From NCBI GenBank assembly GCA_019828595.1, contig JAHQRK010000001.1:3224001-3288000 (forward strand): a DNA stretch of 64,000 nt, given 5' to 3'. The notes below the pieces were generated by a model, which made no database searches, was not told where the DNA came from, and worked only from the letters and a program-made list of their open reading frames with translations. The DNA is from Aphanomyces cochlioides. Its lineage: Eukaryota > Oomycota > Saprolegniomycetes > Saprolegniales > Verrucalvaceae. This document shows positions 31,305-42,042 of the stretch, piece by piece. Each line of letters starts with the position of its first letter. The first letter of the stretch is position 1. The position numbers were made by a program, and so were the translations under genes.

Positions 31305-32030
31305 CTAAGATGACGATGGTGCAGCGTCTGAAGCCTTGATTTGCTTCTTCCAAATGGTTTCAGTCTTGCCCTCCAAGAAGGCAACGAATCGGGCGGAGAC
31401 GAAAAGGAAATCGCTAAGACGGTTCAAGTATTGGATGACAACTGGGTCCACGTCTTCACCTCCAATTGATACGACACGGCGTTCAGCACGGCGACACACA
31501 GCTCTTGCAACATGCAATTGGCACGACGCGAGTCCACCTCCACTTGGAAGGATAAAGTTGCGCAGCGGTTCCAAATGCTCGTCCATTTCATCAATCCATT
31601 GCTCGAGCAATGCCACATTGCTTGGGTCAAATTCTGCGCGGCGGATCTTGGCTTGGCCAGCAGTGCTTAGAGGTGTCGCGACGCTTGCACCGACATCAAA
31701 GAGTCGAGATTGAATTTCTTCCAAACGCGATTGGAAGTCGACGCCAGCGTGCAGCGTAGTCTCAATACCAGCAAGTTGGAATTGTGTGAGCGCGACGCCG
31801 ATCTGTGCATTCAGTTCGTCTGTGTCACCAAGCGCCATGAAAACCGCATCGTCCTTGGGTCGGCGTTCGCCAGAGAAGAGTTGGGACGTGCCTTTATCAC
31901 CAGTCTTGGTGTACACCTTCATGGTTCGATTTGGAATATGGCGTGGGGCGAGAGAAGCGGTTGGAAGGCGAAGCGGTGCGAGAACTCTCAAGCACCGGCG
32001 ACTCTGTTCAAATGCTACTCGTCGAAACAT
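31305..32030 (-). CDS. MMAB: Cob(I)alamin adenosyltransferase, PduO/MMAB type
   Basis: Single exon, 241 residues. An Arg-rich, acid-free N-terminus (MFRRVAFEQSRRCLRVLAPL) predicts a mitochondrial presequence. The family motifs follow: KVYTKTGDKGTSQLFSGERR, DELNAQIGVA, RNFILPSGG, AVCRRAERRVV and YLNRLSDFLFVSARF. The enzyme transfers the adenosyl group of ATP to cob(I)alamin, making the cofactor of methylmalonyl-CoA mutase. Two CCGGAT palindromes (32059-32078) lie 30-50 bp upstream. The start ATG at 32028-32030 is preferred. Confidence 0.95.
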   Translation of the reverse strand: MFRRVAFEQSRRCLRVLAPLRLPTASLAPRHIPNRTMKVYTKTGDKGTSQLFSGERRPKDDAVFMALGDTDELNAQIGVALTQFQLAGIETTLHAGVDFQSRLEEIQSRLFDVGASVATPLSTAGQAKIRRAEFDPSNVALLEQWIDEMDEHLEPLRNFILPSGGGLASCQLHVARAVCRRAERRVVSIGGEDVDPVVIQYLNRLSDFLFVSARFVAFLEGKTETIWKKQIKASDAAPSSS

Positions 32031-32058
32031 CAAACTGCATTGGAGTCAACAGATACTG

Positions 32059-32078
32059 TCCGGATAATATATCCGGAT
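32059..32078. promoter_or_regulatory. Double CCGGAT motif upstream of MMAB
   Basis: TCCGGATA at 32059-32066 followed by ATATCCGGAT at 32069-32078, 30-50 bp before the minus-strand MMAB start. Confidence 0.45.
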
Positions 32079-32424
32079 CACATGCCTACACCCTTTTTGA
32101 TTGGTGGACCTGAAAAGCCAAAGTGACAGCTTGGGCTTCATGTGGATTCTTTGTCTTGGTCCATTGATCATTGCAGTTCTGAGCTTTACTTTGGGTCCTA
32201 ACAATAAAGCCATGCCAACACGTAACGCGTAGACACCGGTTGTAGATATGACAATTTGCTGTCGATTAAATGGCGTTGCGCTTGTTTGATGCTGGTAAAG
32301 TAGTTTGATGTTTTAAAATTGCATTTTAAATGTAAATTTCTCCTCAAACCAGTAATTAACACTGGAATAATAAAAAATATTTTAAAACTAACATGCAGTG
32401 AGAGAGATCGTCAAATTGAGAATG

Positions 32425-32442
32425 TTTTAAATACATTTAAAA
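32425..32442. promoter_or_regulatory. AT-rich near-palindrome between divergent genes
   Basis: TTTTAAATACATTTAAAA, one base from a perfect 18 bp palindrome, between MMAB (minus) and the oxidoreductase gene (plus). A perfect version lies at 49706-49723, also between divergent genes. Confidence 0.3.
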
Positions 32443-32578
32443 CTATAGGTTGAAGTTGTGCTTATAACAGTCAAAATAGCTACTTTGAATCTGTTCAAGA
32501 TTATCCAAGAGATAATTTGACAACGACTGACGACTTGAAGTTGCATGTTTGCCCAATCTCAACTTGTCACCCCTCGAC

Positions 32579-34291
32579 ATGCTCCGGAAAAAGACTGCAG
32601 ACGCTGTCGTGGTCGGCGCAGGGGTAGCGGGATGCTCAGCATACTATGGACTGGCGAAACGAAGTGCTGACGGAGGCAAGTCGTCGTTCAAGCCGCTTTT
32701 GTTGGATGCAATCCCTCCCATGTCGTTGACAAGTGCACGAGGAACGTATCAATATCGCAATTGGTGGCCGGACCATGGCGATGAAGCCATGATGCGATTG
32801 GTGTCTCGCTCGATCGATATGATGGACCAAGTCGCGCAAGATATTGACTTGAACCGCAATGGATACCTTTTCGTGACACGCGATACAAATCGAATCGAAG
32901 CGATGAAAGCTCAAGCAAAGCGGCATGCTGCGTTAGGAGGTGGAGCCTTTCGTGAACACTTTGATCTGAGCGGATACAACCCCTCTACAAGAGTGGAAGA
33001 TAGACTTGATGGCTGCGATTTGATCCATGGTCAAGACAACATTGCCAAGGCATTTCCGTCGCTACATCACGCGAATGCTCTCGCCGCCTTACATGTGCGG
33101 AGAGCGGGGTCTCTGAATCCTCAAAAACAGGTTTGTGTCATCGTTCTCCATTTCTCATGTTGATTTATCTAGTCCCAGCTGCAGCTTAAGCGCGCCAAGG
33201 AGCTATGTCCTGGTGCTGGGTTCCGGCGAAGCAAAATGGTCGATATCCACTCTTCCGGTGGACGTATCACTGGTATCTCGGTTGCGCTTCCGAATGGGGA
33301 CATTGAATCCATCGAAACACCTGTCGTGGTCCTCTCGCCAGGACCTATGTTGAAACATACCTTAGCGATGCTTCAGGAGAAAAATCTCCTTGAAACGTCC
33401 TTGACCCTTAATCACGAGTTGCATGCTCGTGTTATCTTTGACGACCCCCAGCAAATTGCCACACCGTCTTCGCCTTTGACATTCCATGCAGACCCGATCG
33501 GCCGGCTCCCCGTGCGTGCACTATTGCTTGCTGTAGCTCACCTAGTTTATAGTTTACTCCAGAGGAGGTAAGGTCATCGCCTGATGACCCACTTCTCAAG
33601 AAGGAGTTTCCTGGTGGTAAGCTTTGTCGTTAAATTGGTGATGTAGTTTCAACCGTAGGCGTGCACGTTCGTCCATACATCGATGGCAAAGCCATGGCGG
33701 TTTGGACTTACGATATCGACTTGGTTGAGCCTGTCTTCCCCATCACCAAACATTTGGATCCACGGTGCGCACTCTCTTTATATTGCTTCGTATCCTAAGT
33801 TTGATCATGATGGCATAGATTTGGTGAAATATGCATGCGTGGACTTACTCGACTGTTTCCTCAAGTGGCGTCGTACACCAGTGACCCTCATATCATGGGA
33901 ACTATCAATGTCTGGAGTCAAAGTACCCCCTGACAATTTGATCTTTATGTAGGTTGATGGTGGATATTATTGCAAAATGATCGACAATATTCCCTTGATT
34001 GGCCGGTCTACTAACAGCGTCGATGGACTTTACTTCCAAGCAGCCATGACTGGAGTTGGACTTATGTACGTTTTACGTATGCTGAGCACTTATCTCAACA
34101 ATAACAGGTCTAGTGCAGCGGCAGGGGAGCTGCTGGCGGCGACAGTGATTGACGCCGTTCGATATGGCGCTGCAATTGATCCAAGCAAGCCATATGCGTT
34201 GTATGCCGACGCGCTCTCGCCTGCCCGTTTTGACGACGTCTCATACGTTGCATCGTTGTCACCCGACCGTCAAACAAGTGGTCAGGTCTAA
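32579..34291 (+). CDS. FAD-dependent oxidoreductase (DAO superfamily)
   Basis: A multi-exon gene. The N-terminal Rossmann motif is DAVVVGAGVAGCSAYYGLAK, followed by SARGTYQYRNWWPDHGDEAM. Introns I can place are 33131-33172 (QKQ|SQLQLKRAKE), one starting after GRLP and resuming FTPEEVRSSPDD, and one joining EFPGG to VHVRPYIDGKAMAVW. Later exons carry MRGLTRLFPQVASY, then VDGGYYCKMIDNIPLIG and, after a last intron near 34070-34108, SSAAAGELLAATVID. The conserved C-terminal DGGYYxK..NxPLIG box and second GxGLM box belong to DAO-fold amine/amino-acid oxidases. The substrate is unknown. The middle splices around 33770-33955 are uncertain. The ATG at 32579 is the first in frame. Confidence 0.78.
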
Positions 34292-34302
34292 TCGTTTGGC
34301 AA

Positions 34303-35794
34303 TCATTGTAATACAACAAATACTGGGCAATGGTCTGAAAGTTTGTGGCTACATTCGTGTCGAGCAAAGGCAGCTTCCTTGGACTTGTACGGTCGAGAGG
34401 CAGTTGCGGGGAAGTAGATGTGGTCAATTCGAACAACTCCACTGTCGACCACGGTAGCTTCAGGTTGGAGCCAAATGTTATCGTACAAATTGTTGAATAT
34501 TGTGGTTGAGTGTGGTGGCCGAAGGATGGGATCCCAACCCCGAATATGCCCAATATCGTACGGCGGCAAGTTGAAATCACCGAGGAGAATCACAAGGCGC
34601 TCGATTTCGGAAGGAGCATCATCTCGTAGTCGTCGTAACAAATCTTTCAGGACACTGATTTCATCAACGCGATGCTGGCGTTGGCCAAACACAACATGGA
34701 CATTTATTAGCACTAGCGATCGCCTTGAGCTATCGAATGAGACGATGAATGGCGGCCGGGCCAACGTGTCAAGAGCACTCATCGATTCTTTTGGTAAATG
34801 TACCTCCTTCGCAGATAACCCAAGAGTTTTGCGATAGAAATAGCAATAGCGTTCCCAATGACCAGGACGTCCAACTGGATTTGAGACAACATAATCAAAT
34901 GTGCGGAGTAAGTTGGCCAAACGTTTGACAACAATGACGTCGTGGACTTCCTACACGCAATCTTAAACTATTTGCGACGTGCATTTTGCTCACCTGAAGG
35001 GCAATGATGTCAAAGGGCTTGAGAACTCTTATCATAAGCTCGAGGGATGCAAGTGGCCTCGTCTTGGACAAATGATGCACATTCCATGTGCCAAGAACAA
35101 GGTTTGAACTGAGTTTTGGGCTTCGAGGGATATAGTTTTGTGTTGCCAGCACGGTGACCTTCTTGAAAGATTTTATGGGGTTTCGAACGACAGCCACACA
35201 ATTTTGGATGGAAGCAAGAAGGGCTGGCCCCATCCCCCGAACGGAAGTGAGCTCCTCAACACACGCAAACGGTCGCCTTTCAACAATACGTTGGCTCAAT
35301 TTGGGACCAATTCCTCGAATTGACTGTAGCGACAATGCAGTGGCGAGATTGATGTCAATCTTAACTTGGGCAATAGCTTGCTCGTTTTTTTCTTTATTTC
35401 GTGACATTGCATTGTTCATAGTTTTATCCGTCTTGTGTTGCATTCGCGTTTCTTGAGTCGGATCGTCGTGAGTGGAGTCGAGGACTTTCACTTCTGTCTT
35501 GAATCTTTGCGGGGGTTTGCTCCCGTAATGATAAGGATAACTAGATCTGTCTTTGGTTGACGGCTCATCCACACTGTTTTCTCGATGTTTCATCCCTGAA
35601 GAACCTTGAATGGATCGAAAATACGCCTCGATGATCGCCATTCGCTTCTTTCCAATCCCAGGCACATCCATCAGTTCGTCGAGCGATTTAAAAGGCCGAC
35701 GATCGACAATATTTTGGCTCGTGTTTGGTCCAATGCCAGAAATCCCCTCGAGCATCTCCCGACTCGCTACGTTGACCTGCATCAACAACGCCAT
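34303..35794 (-). CDS. EEPD1-like protein: two helix-hairpin-helix regions plus endonuclease/exonuclease/phosphatase domain
   Basis: Starting at MALLMQVNVASREML, a (HhH)2 unit (GISGIGPNTSQNIVDRRPF, VPGIGKKR) is followed by a charged linker, a second HhH unit (DINLATALSLQSIRGIGPKL, VRGMGPALLASI) and the EEP domain. The EEP motifs are LGTWNVHHL, IIALQ|EVHDV across an intron (near 34951-34994, GTGAGC..GTGTAG), GDFNLPPYDIG, RIDHIYFP and LSDHCPVF. These include the Glu, Asp-Asn and Asp-His pairs of DNase I-type nucleases. Animal EEPD1 acts in processing stalled replication forks; here a DNA-repair role is inference. The gene ends 12 bp from the end of the preceding convergent gene. A TCCGGATA motif at 35881-35888 precedes it. 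Confidence 0.85.
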
Positions 35795-36040
35795 GACAGC
35801 TTCTTGTACATCTTGGTCGCACAATACAGTGGACGACTGCCAAAAATCTCGCAAACGCCTTTCGCATGTAAATTTGTGTGTCCGGATACAGTGTATTTTT
35901 TTCTTTACCAGTCCAATTTGTGATGAAAAAATCCAATGATTTCCACCAAAAATCACATATTTAAATGATTTTCATTGGATAAAAATATGACTTTCTAGAT
36001 TTCTATTGGCTACATTATCTGGTAGCGAGAGCCAATATCA

Positions 36041-36367
36041 ATGGTGTCGCTTCTTGTCAAGGCCATGCTCCTGAAAAGAGCGCGGCGCCAGCGTCAACGG
36101 CACTCCTTCATGATGCTCAGGCTACGTGAAATGTTGCGTGAAAGAAACTTCATATATTCAGGTGCCCTTCTCAAAAATCAGCAGGATTCTGCTTGGTACC
36201 CAATGTATGCGTCGCAGGACGAGCCCTCCTTCCTCACTACTGTTTCTCCTCCACTTTTTCCCAGACATTCCTCCCTAGTGGAAGGACGAACTTTGTTTGT
36301 TCCAGTAGAACGTCTACAGAAAGCCCCCGCCACGCTTTGCCCCGCCCACTTTCCTTGGCCACGATGA
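36041..36367 (+). pseudogene. Probable N-terminal fragment of a Harbinger-like transposase
   Basis: The ATG frame encodes an Arg-rich helix (LLKRARRQRQRHSFMMLRLR) followed by SAWYPMYASQDEPSFLTTVS and LFPRHSSLVEGRTLF. The Arg-rich start, then AWY-x-MY-x-SxDExSF, resembles the N-terminal part of PIF/Harbinger transposases, but the catalytic domain is absent. A short orphan gene is the alternative. Confidence 0.35.
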
Positions 36368-36459
36368 CAATCAACGCCGTTCAGAAAACGAAATCCCTCA
36401 AAACTAGATTTTGTATATTAAGTTTGGCAGTAAAAAATGCGCGAGTCTCTCGCAAATCG

Positions 36460-36498
36460 CAAATTTGCGAAGACGATTTTTTGGTCTTCGCAAATTTG
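36460..36498. repeat. Palindromic repeat, copy 2 (15 bp stem, 9 nt loop)
   Basis: CAAATTTGCGAAGAC, 9 nt, GTCTTCGCAAATTTG: identical stem to 11111-11149, different loop. CTCGCAAAT and CATTTGCGAGA boxes flank it at about 36447 and 36550. Confidence 0.6.
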
Positions 36499-36781
36499 TG
36501 TGCGTACTTTTATTTGAAAAATGTCTCACGAAAAACCGGAAGAAATTTTCATTTGCGAGATTTTTGTGTATCAACCCAACATCATTGAAGCGGTTCAAGT
36601 CAACTAAACCGGTCCAATTATGGCGGCTTGAACCGGACCGATACCGTGAACCGTGGTTTGAATGGGACTGGACTTTGGACCAGCACTCAAAAAGTCCATC
36701 ATAAAGCGTCCACCAGGTTGAGTGTTGGTCATCTCGGGATTGAGGTGGCGACGACAATTTTGAAAACTTCGACGAGAAAGC

Positions 36782-38795
36782 ATGCCTGGAGACGTGATTG
36801 ACATCGGTGTGAACCTTCTAAACAGGTACTTGGCGCTCTGAATATGGAAGATTGATCTCACTGGCTTGTAGACAATTCCAAAAAGATCTCCCGCGAGTGC
36901 TGAAACGTAGCGCTGATGAACGTGTGACGACGATTATTGCGACCGGAACGGACCTCAAAGTGAGTGAACGCTCGGTTGCGTACATCCGCAAGCGAAATAC
37001 ACCCCTTCCTCGGCTTGCGTGCACAGTCGGCATCCATCCTCATTCTGCCAAGGATGCTGGGGAGGATTTTATCGCAAGACAATCAGCATTGATCACGAAG
37101 AATCGCGATATTGTCGTGGCAGTGGGTGAATGCGGCCTCGACTTCAACCGTGATTTCTCGCCACGCGACGTCCAAATCAATGTGTTTCGACAGCAAGTGC
37201 AATTGGCATGTGACCTCAAGATGCCTCTGTTTTGCCATGAACGTGATGCCCATCATGAATTCCTCAGCGTGCTCATGCCGTTCTTGGAAACGGGGCAGCT
37301 CAAGACGTCACAGATTGTTGTCCATTGCTTCACAGGAAGCGAGAGTGAACTCAAGACGTACCTGCGCCTTGGCTTTTATATTGGCCTGACAGGGTTTATT
37401 GCAATGTCGAGCCGTGGTGCTGCACTGCGCCGCTGCATTGCATCCATACCTCTTGGACAACTTATGGTCGAGACGGACGCACCGTTCATGCACCCAACCC
37501 AGTCCAGGCAACGTTGCGAGCCTTATCATATCCACTCCGTCATCGAGACGATTGCCGAGTGCATGCGTGTTCCAGCCGAGGAAGTCGCTTCAGCCACCAC
37601 AAGGAACGCAATCCGCTTCTTTAATCTTGAATCTCCCTCAACATCATCGGCGATATCCCACGAGCCAATGGCATCACCTGCACCCCAAACCACCACGGCC
37701 CCAACTCGGCTCGTGCATGTGGATGGATCGAAGTTTGAAGGTGGGGGTCAAATCCTCCGCCTTGCATTGCCACTGGCAGCGATGCTGAAAAAGCACGTTG
37801 TCGTACACAGTATACGAGCTGGACGGCCAAAGCCTGGGCTTGGTCACCAGCATCTTTGTGGAATTACGCTTTTGGAATCCATGAGTGCAGCGTGGTCCTT
37901 GGAAGGCCATCATCTGCACTCTTTGTCAGTTCAACTCATTCCCAACAATGAACATCCTTGGGCGTTGCGTGGCAATGACTTCTCTGCTTCGATTGACACT
38001 GCTGGAGCGGTCAGCCTGGTACTCCAGGGAGTGCTGCCCCTTTTGGTGTTCGCAGCTGACAAGGAAGTATGCCAACTTCACCTCGTCGGGGGAACTCACA
38101 GCCAATTTGCTCCAACTGTTGATTGGATCGAGCTTGGGCTTGTGCCGCTCCTTCAAAAGATGGGCATTGCCATGGATGTCGCAATGACTCGACGTGGTTT
38201 CATGCCTCGCAGTGGCGGACAAGTCACGGTGACTTTTCCACCACGCCAAGACCATCGAACCCTCCTGCCCATTGTGCTCGAGACACCGTCGAGGCAAGTC
38301 GAGCGAGTTGTATGTCGAATCACAAGTGGGGCCGCTGCCACAAGCAATGCCGCGCGTACAGCTTTGCTCAAGCAATTCCGCTTTGCATTTGGCATCGACA
38401 ATAATGTTGAGTGGTCATGGGATCTTCAAGTCGACAATGGGCTCAAGACCCCAAGTCTTTCCGTCCACGTCTCGATTGAGCTCGGCCACGGAAACCTTCT
38501 CACTGCCAGTGTCGCTCAGACAAACTCAACTACCAAAGCTGTCGACAGCATTGTTGCTGATCTCGGACGTGCTTGGGACAGTTATGGTTGCGTTGACGAG
38601 CACTTGGCGGACAATGCACTGGTGTTTATGGCTCTGGCAGCTGGCACATCGCGACTCCGAGTTCCAAAGGAAACGTCAAGTCAGCATATTGAGGCAGCCA
38701 TGTATGTTATCACTCTGGTCACGGGGGTTGAGTTTACATGTCAGACGGACCAGAAGAGTCGCCTCATCTCTTGCGTCGGACTGGGCTGGAGCTAG
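36782..38795 (+). CDS. Fusion of a TatD-family nuclease and an RtcA-type RNA 3'-terminal phosphate cyclase
   Basis: Exon 1 (36782-36825) encodes MPGDVIDIGVNLLNR. A 46 nt intron (36826-36871) joins to QFQKDLPRVLKRSADER, and one open frame then runs to 38795, about 655 residues. The TatD half has GIHPHSAKD, AVGECGLDF, FCHERDAHHEF, VHCFTG and MVETDAPFM, the metal ligands of TatD nucleases. After a Ser/Pro/Thr linker (about residue 285), RtcA begins (HVDGSKFEGGGQILRLALPL) and shows IRAGRPKPGLGHQHLCGITL, MTRRGFMPRSGGQV, DEHLADNALVFMALA and SSQHIEAAMYVI; the His of SSQHIEAA is the adenylation residue. TatD would trim nucleic-acid 3' ends and RtcA convert a 3'-phosphate to a 2',3'-cyclic phosphate. 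The single continuous frame is strong evidence of a real fusion. Confidence 0.9.
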
Positions 38796-39046
38796 AATGA
38801 TAATATAGACTGAGTAATAGAGCCTCAAGAGTCCAATTCGTCATGTCAAACAAAAAGACAGAAAAAAAAGTCTCGTATGATGGACGCAGAGTCCACGACA
38901 CTGTTGGAGGCTTAGTTGCAAATAGACTATGCAAAATGAAGGAATCCAAGCATGTGCACATGAAAATATGCAAATCAAAAACAAATAAGCTTCGGTCGGG
39001 CGGCATGGGCAATTGTGTCCTCAAACGAGTAAGAGAGGAGATGGGT
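38796..39046. other. Short 3' intergenic region
   Basis: Downstream of two convergent genes; contains A-rich tracts and no gene. Confidence 0.4.
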
Positions 39047-40044
39047 TTATTGGGCCGCCGCGGCTGGCGCTTGGTCCATTTCATCTTCGTACATGCCACC
39101 ACCCTTTTCTTTCTTGTGTTGTACCTTCAAGCGTTTTCGACCGACTTGGAAGCCATTCATGCCCTTAATGGCAGCATCAGCGGATGGTGCATTGTCGTAG
39201 CTGACAAAACCTACATAAGAGAAGCTTAGGTCGGGCAAGTGACAATCCGATACCAAATCCCCGCGAGCGCCCAGTTTCCTTCTCCACCATAATGCGGGCA
39301 GAAATGACGTTGCCAAAGGTCGCGAAGTAGTTGAACAGGTCCTGGTTAGTCATATCATTTGGAATATGAAACACAAATAAATTGCATCCAGGAGGGCCTG
39401 GTCATGAATTACACACAAATATGAACAACACATCAGCCGACCAAGATCAAAACTGAGTGATCTTGGTCTTCGACGTTGGGATGAAGTCTTACCTTGGCCA
39501 CTTTCGGTAGTCTGAATCGGAGGACCAGGGCCAGCGACTTGAGGTGCATAGCCTACAAAGAGCAATACAGCGTCTGTATCCAACTTGCACTCTTACCGAA
39601 AGGTTGGGGGTAAGGATACATGTATCCACCTTGCGTGTACGGAGGATATCCCATTGGCGCTCCATACGGCTGAGGATACGCTCCAGCTCCGTAAGCTCCA
39701 GGTTGCATGTATTGAGGTTGTCCATAAGGTTGTTGTCCAACGACTGCACCAGGAACTTGACCTTGGGCAGCAACAGGCACACCTTGTTGGGCTTGAGGAT
39801 TGGTTTGGGCGGGATTTTGCTGCTGTTGACGGACTTGCGCTTGTCCCTGTACAGCCGCAGGTTGCGTGGCAACGTTCAACTCTGCTGGCCGATCCCACGT
39901 CGATTCTCCAGTCTGCGAGTTGTAATAGTACTTGCGTCCATCTGGAGCCGTGTGTTCCGTCCATGGAATTGGTTGCCCCATGCCGAGGTCCATGTTGTGG
40001 TGGCCATGCATGAGCATTTGGCCGTGATGGTCGCTGTCAGCCAT
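39047..40044 (-). CDS. RNA-binding protein with a WW domain and one C-terminal RRM
   Basis: Start [20 protein letters not shown]. The WW domain is [20 protein letters not shown] ... STWDRPAEL (about residues 25-55). A Gln/Pro/Gly/Tyr-rich segment follows ([20 protein letters not shown]). A short exon carrying [20 protein letters not shown] leads to an RRM in the last exons: RNP2 [12 protein letters not shown]1 RSRGFG|FVSYD across an intron, then [20 protein letters not shown]. The RRM resembles the third RRM of CELF/Bruno proteins; WW plus RRM also occurs in plant FCA. It probably acts in pre-mRNA processing or mRNA fate. Three introns of about 40-90 nt. Confidence 0.83.
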
Positions 40045-40719
40045 CTTGCTTGTTTCCCTCTGTCCACAAACCAACAGTCAGAAGAAAAACCTCTCAGACT
40101 TCATTAAGATACCAACTATAAATTTAAACAGTTCTTATCCCACCAATCAAATGGCGATCGAATGTTCCGCCTTGCCCGACAAGTAACGGCGTGTGAATCT
40201 TCGTCGGGCTTGGCGGTCTCCCCTCTCCTTCCTCACAAACCGCTCAGCACTAGGCGAGGATGCATCTATTTCTACCATGTTTCAGGCTTTTTTCAAGCTC
40301 CAACGTCGTGCTTCAACGTCGCAAGTCTTGTTCATCATCTGCACGTGAAGTCGCCAGCGGAAAGGGTGCTGTCCGACCAGATTGGCGTGCTACTTGATGG
40401 AAAATGAACGATGACGGAAGGAAAGCCATTCGATGCATGACGACACGAAACGCGAAATGAACGAACTGCCTTTCCATGGTCCAGAGCGTAAGCAGCGCTC
40501 TCGGACGATGCCCAGAACTTGCAGAGGATGTGCAACGCTATGTTAGAGGCTCTCTCAGGTCATTCACACTTCCAAAGAAGAAACATGAAAAAATTATTTT
40601 CATAATAAATTTTTTGAAATTTTATGGAAAAAAGATTATTTTCAGGAAATTTCAAAACATGTGGGAACGAAATACGACAATGATGCAACAAGCATGATGA
40701 GCAGATTGGGTAGAACGCC
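40045..40719. other. Interval between divergent genes
   Basis: Contains an 81-codon ATG frame at 40162-40407 starting MFRLARQVTACES that could be the presequence exon of a small mitochondrial protein (a GTAACG..TTTCAG intron would give MFRLARQAFFKLQRRASTSQ), but I could not complete a gene. An A/T-rich stretch at 40585-40660 precedes PP2C. Confidence 0.3.
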
Positions 40720-42042
40720 ATGGGCAGTACAAAGGCACAGACAGGAGAAACAGCGACGGCGGCAGTTCCAACAGACGTCAAGCAACAGTCAGGCTCCTTC
40801 TTTTCTCGACTGTCTGAAAGTCTCTCGTGCTTGAAAAATAACGACGGGCGAGATGTGGTCGTGGCCGACGACCGTGCCTCGCTCTTAGCGCATGTCCATT
40901 TGGTCGACTATGCCGGCGCCGCGACGCAAAACAAAGCTTTTCGTGAGAAAATGGAAGACATGTGCGTGCTAGAACCTGCCTATGTGCTCACACCGAATGA
41001 AACTGGTGCATATTTTGCAGTCTTTGATGGTCATGGTGGGTCTACATGCATTTCGGACTATGCTGCCAAGCATTTGCATGTACGACTGAACGAATTGCTG
41101 AATCAAGCCGATCGAGACAGAGTACGGCCTAGTATGCATGCACTGCATTGACTTTGAGATAGAAACCCAACGAGCTACTCGGGAACATCGAGCTGATCGA
41201 ATGCCTGGCAGAAGCATACGCTACGATTGACCGGGAACTGGAAGACCTCTTTGACGAAGCGACACCGTGTGGGTCCACAGCTGTGACTTGCGTGCTACGA
41301 CAGCTCAATGGACGACTCTTCTACTACATTGCCAACGTTGGTGACTCCCGTGCAATCCTATTCAACGGCTCGGAATCCAAGCGTCTCTCTGTAGACCACG
41401 TTGTCTCGAACGAGAGCGAGTACAAACGCATCATGGACAAGAATGGCCTCATCTTCAAAAATCGAGTCGCTGGCGTGAGCAAAGTGACACGGGCATTAGG
41501 CCAATGCTCCGAGAAGCAATTCATCACTGGGTCACCGCACATGTCAGTCGGTGAAGTCGTCAAAGACTCCAAAGATGCTTGTCAGCGATGGTATCTCTGA
41601 TGTCCTCGATGACACCGCATTATGCGCATTTATCCAACAACGCCGCCAGAACGGCTCCTCGGCCAAGGATATCTGTGCTGATGTTTTAAATGAAGCCAAG
41701 ACTAAGGGATCGACAGACAACATGAGCATGTTGTTGCTCGTTGAGTCGTCAAAGACTCTAAAGATGCTTGTCAGCGATGGTATCTCTGATGTCCTCGATG
41801 ACACCGCATTATGCGCATTTATCCAACAACGCCGCCAGAACGGCTCCTCGGCCAAGGATATCTGTGCTGATGTTTTAAATGAAGCCAAGACTAAGGGATC
41901 GACAGACAACATGAGCATTTTGTTGCTCCTGTGGCATAATCAAGCTCACTTTCCATCATTTTTGTTGCTTGCGTCCTGCATCTCGCAGATATGCCATCAG
42001 TCGGCGGTATTCCATGATTGGGACTGCTGGCGCTCCACCTAG
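40720..42042 (+). CDS. PP2C-family Ser/Thr phosphatase with tandem duplication and frame break
   Basis: Exon 1 carries [13 protein letters not shown] and the metal-binding [20 protein letters not shown]; an intron near 41121-41164 joins DRDR to [13 protein letters not shown]. Next come [27 protein letters not shown] and [15 protein letters not shown]. At about 41565 the frame must shift by one base to continue as [20 protein letters not shown] and [10 protein letters not shown], the last metal-binding motifs. This C-terminal 63-residue block is then repeated once more almost exactly (period 189 bp). The real protein end is unclear; the last codons overlap the LpxD gene antisense. It could be a recently damaged gene or carry a sequence error at the break. 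Confidence 0.75.
41553..41930 (+). repeat. 189 bp tandem duplication (two units) inside the PP2C gene
   Basis: Unit 1 runs about 41553-41741 and unit 2 about 41742-41930. The period is exactly 189 bp (63 codons) and I see only a few differences (for example CTCC/CTCT, CATG/CATT), implying a recent event. Each unit encodes [20 protein letters not shown] through STDNMS. Confidence 0.85.

Noticed and set aside
40162..40407. 81-codon frame starting MFRLARQ, resembling a mitochondrial presequence
   Set aside because: Trial splicing gives a presequence-like start but no continuing conserved exon; kept only as a note in the interval entry.
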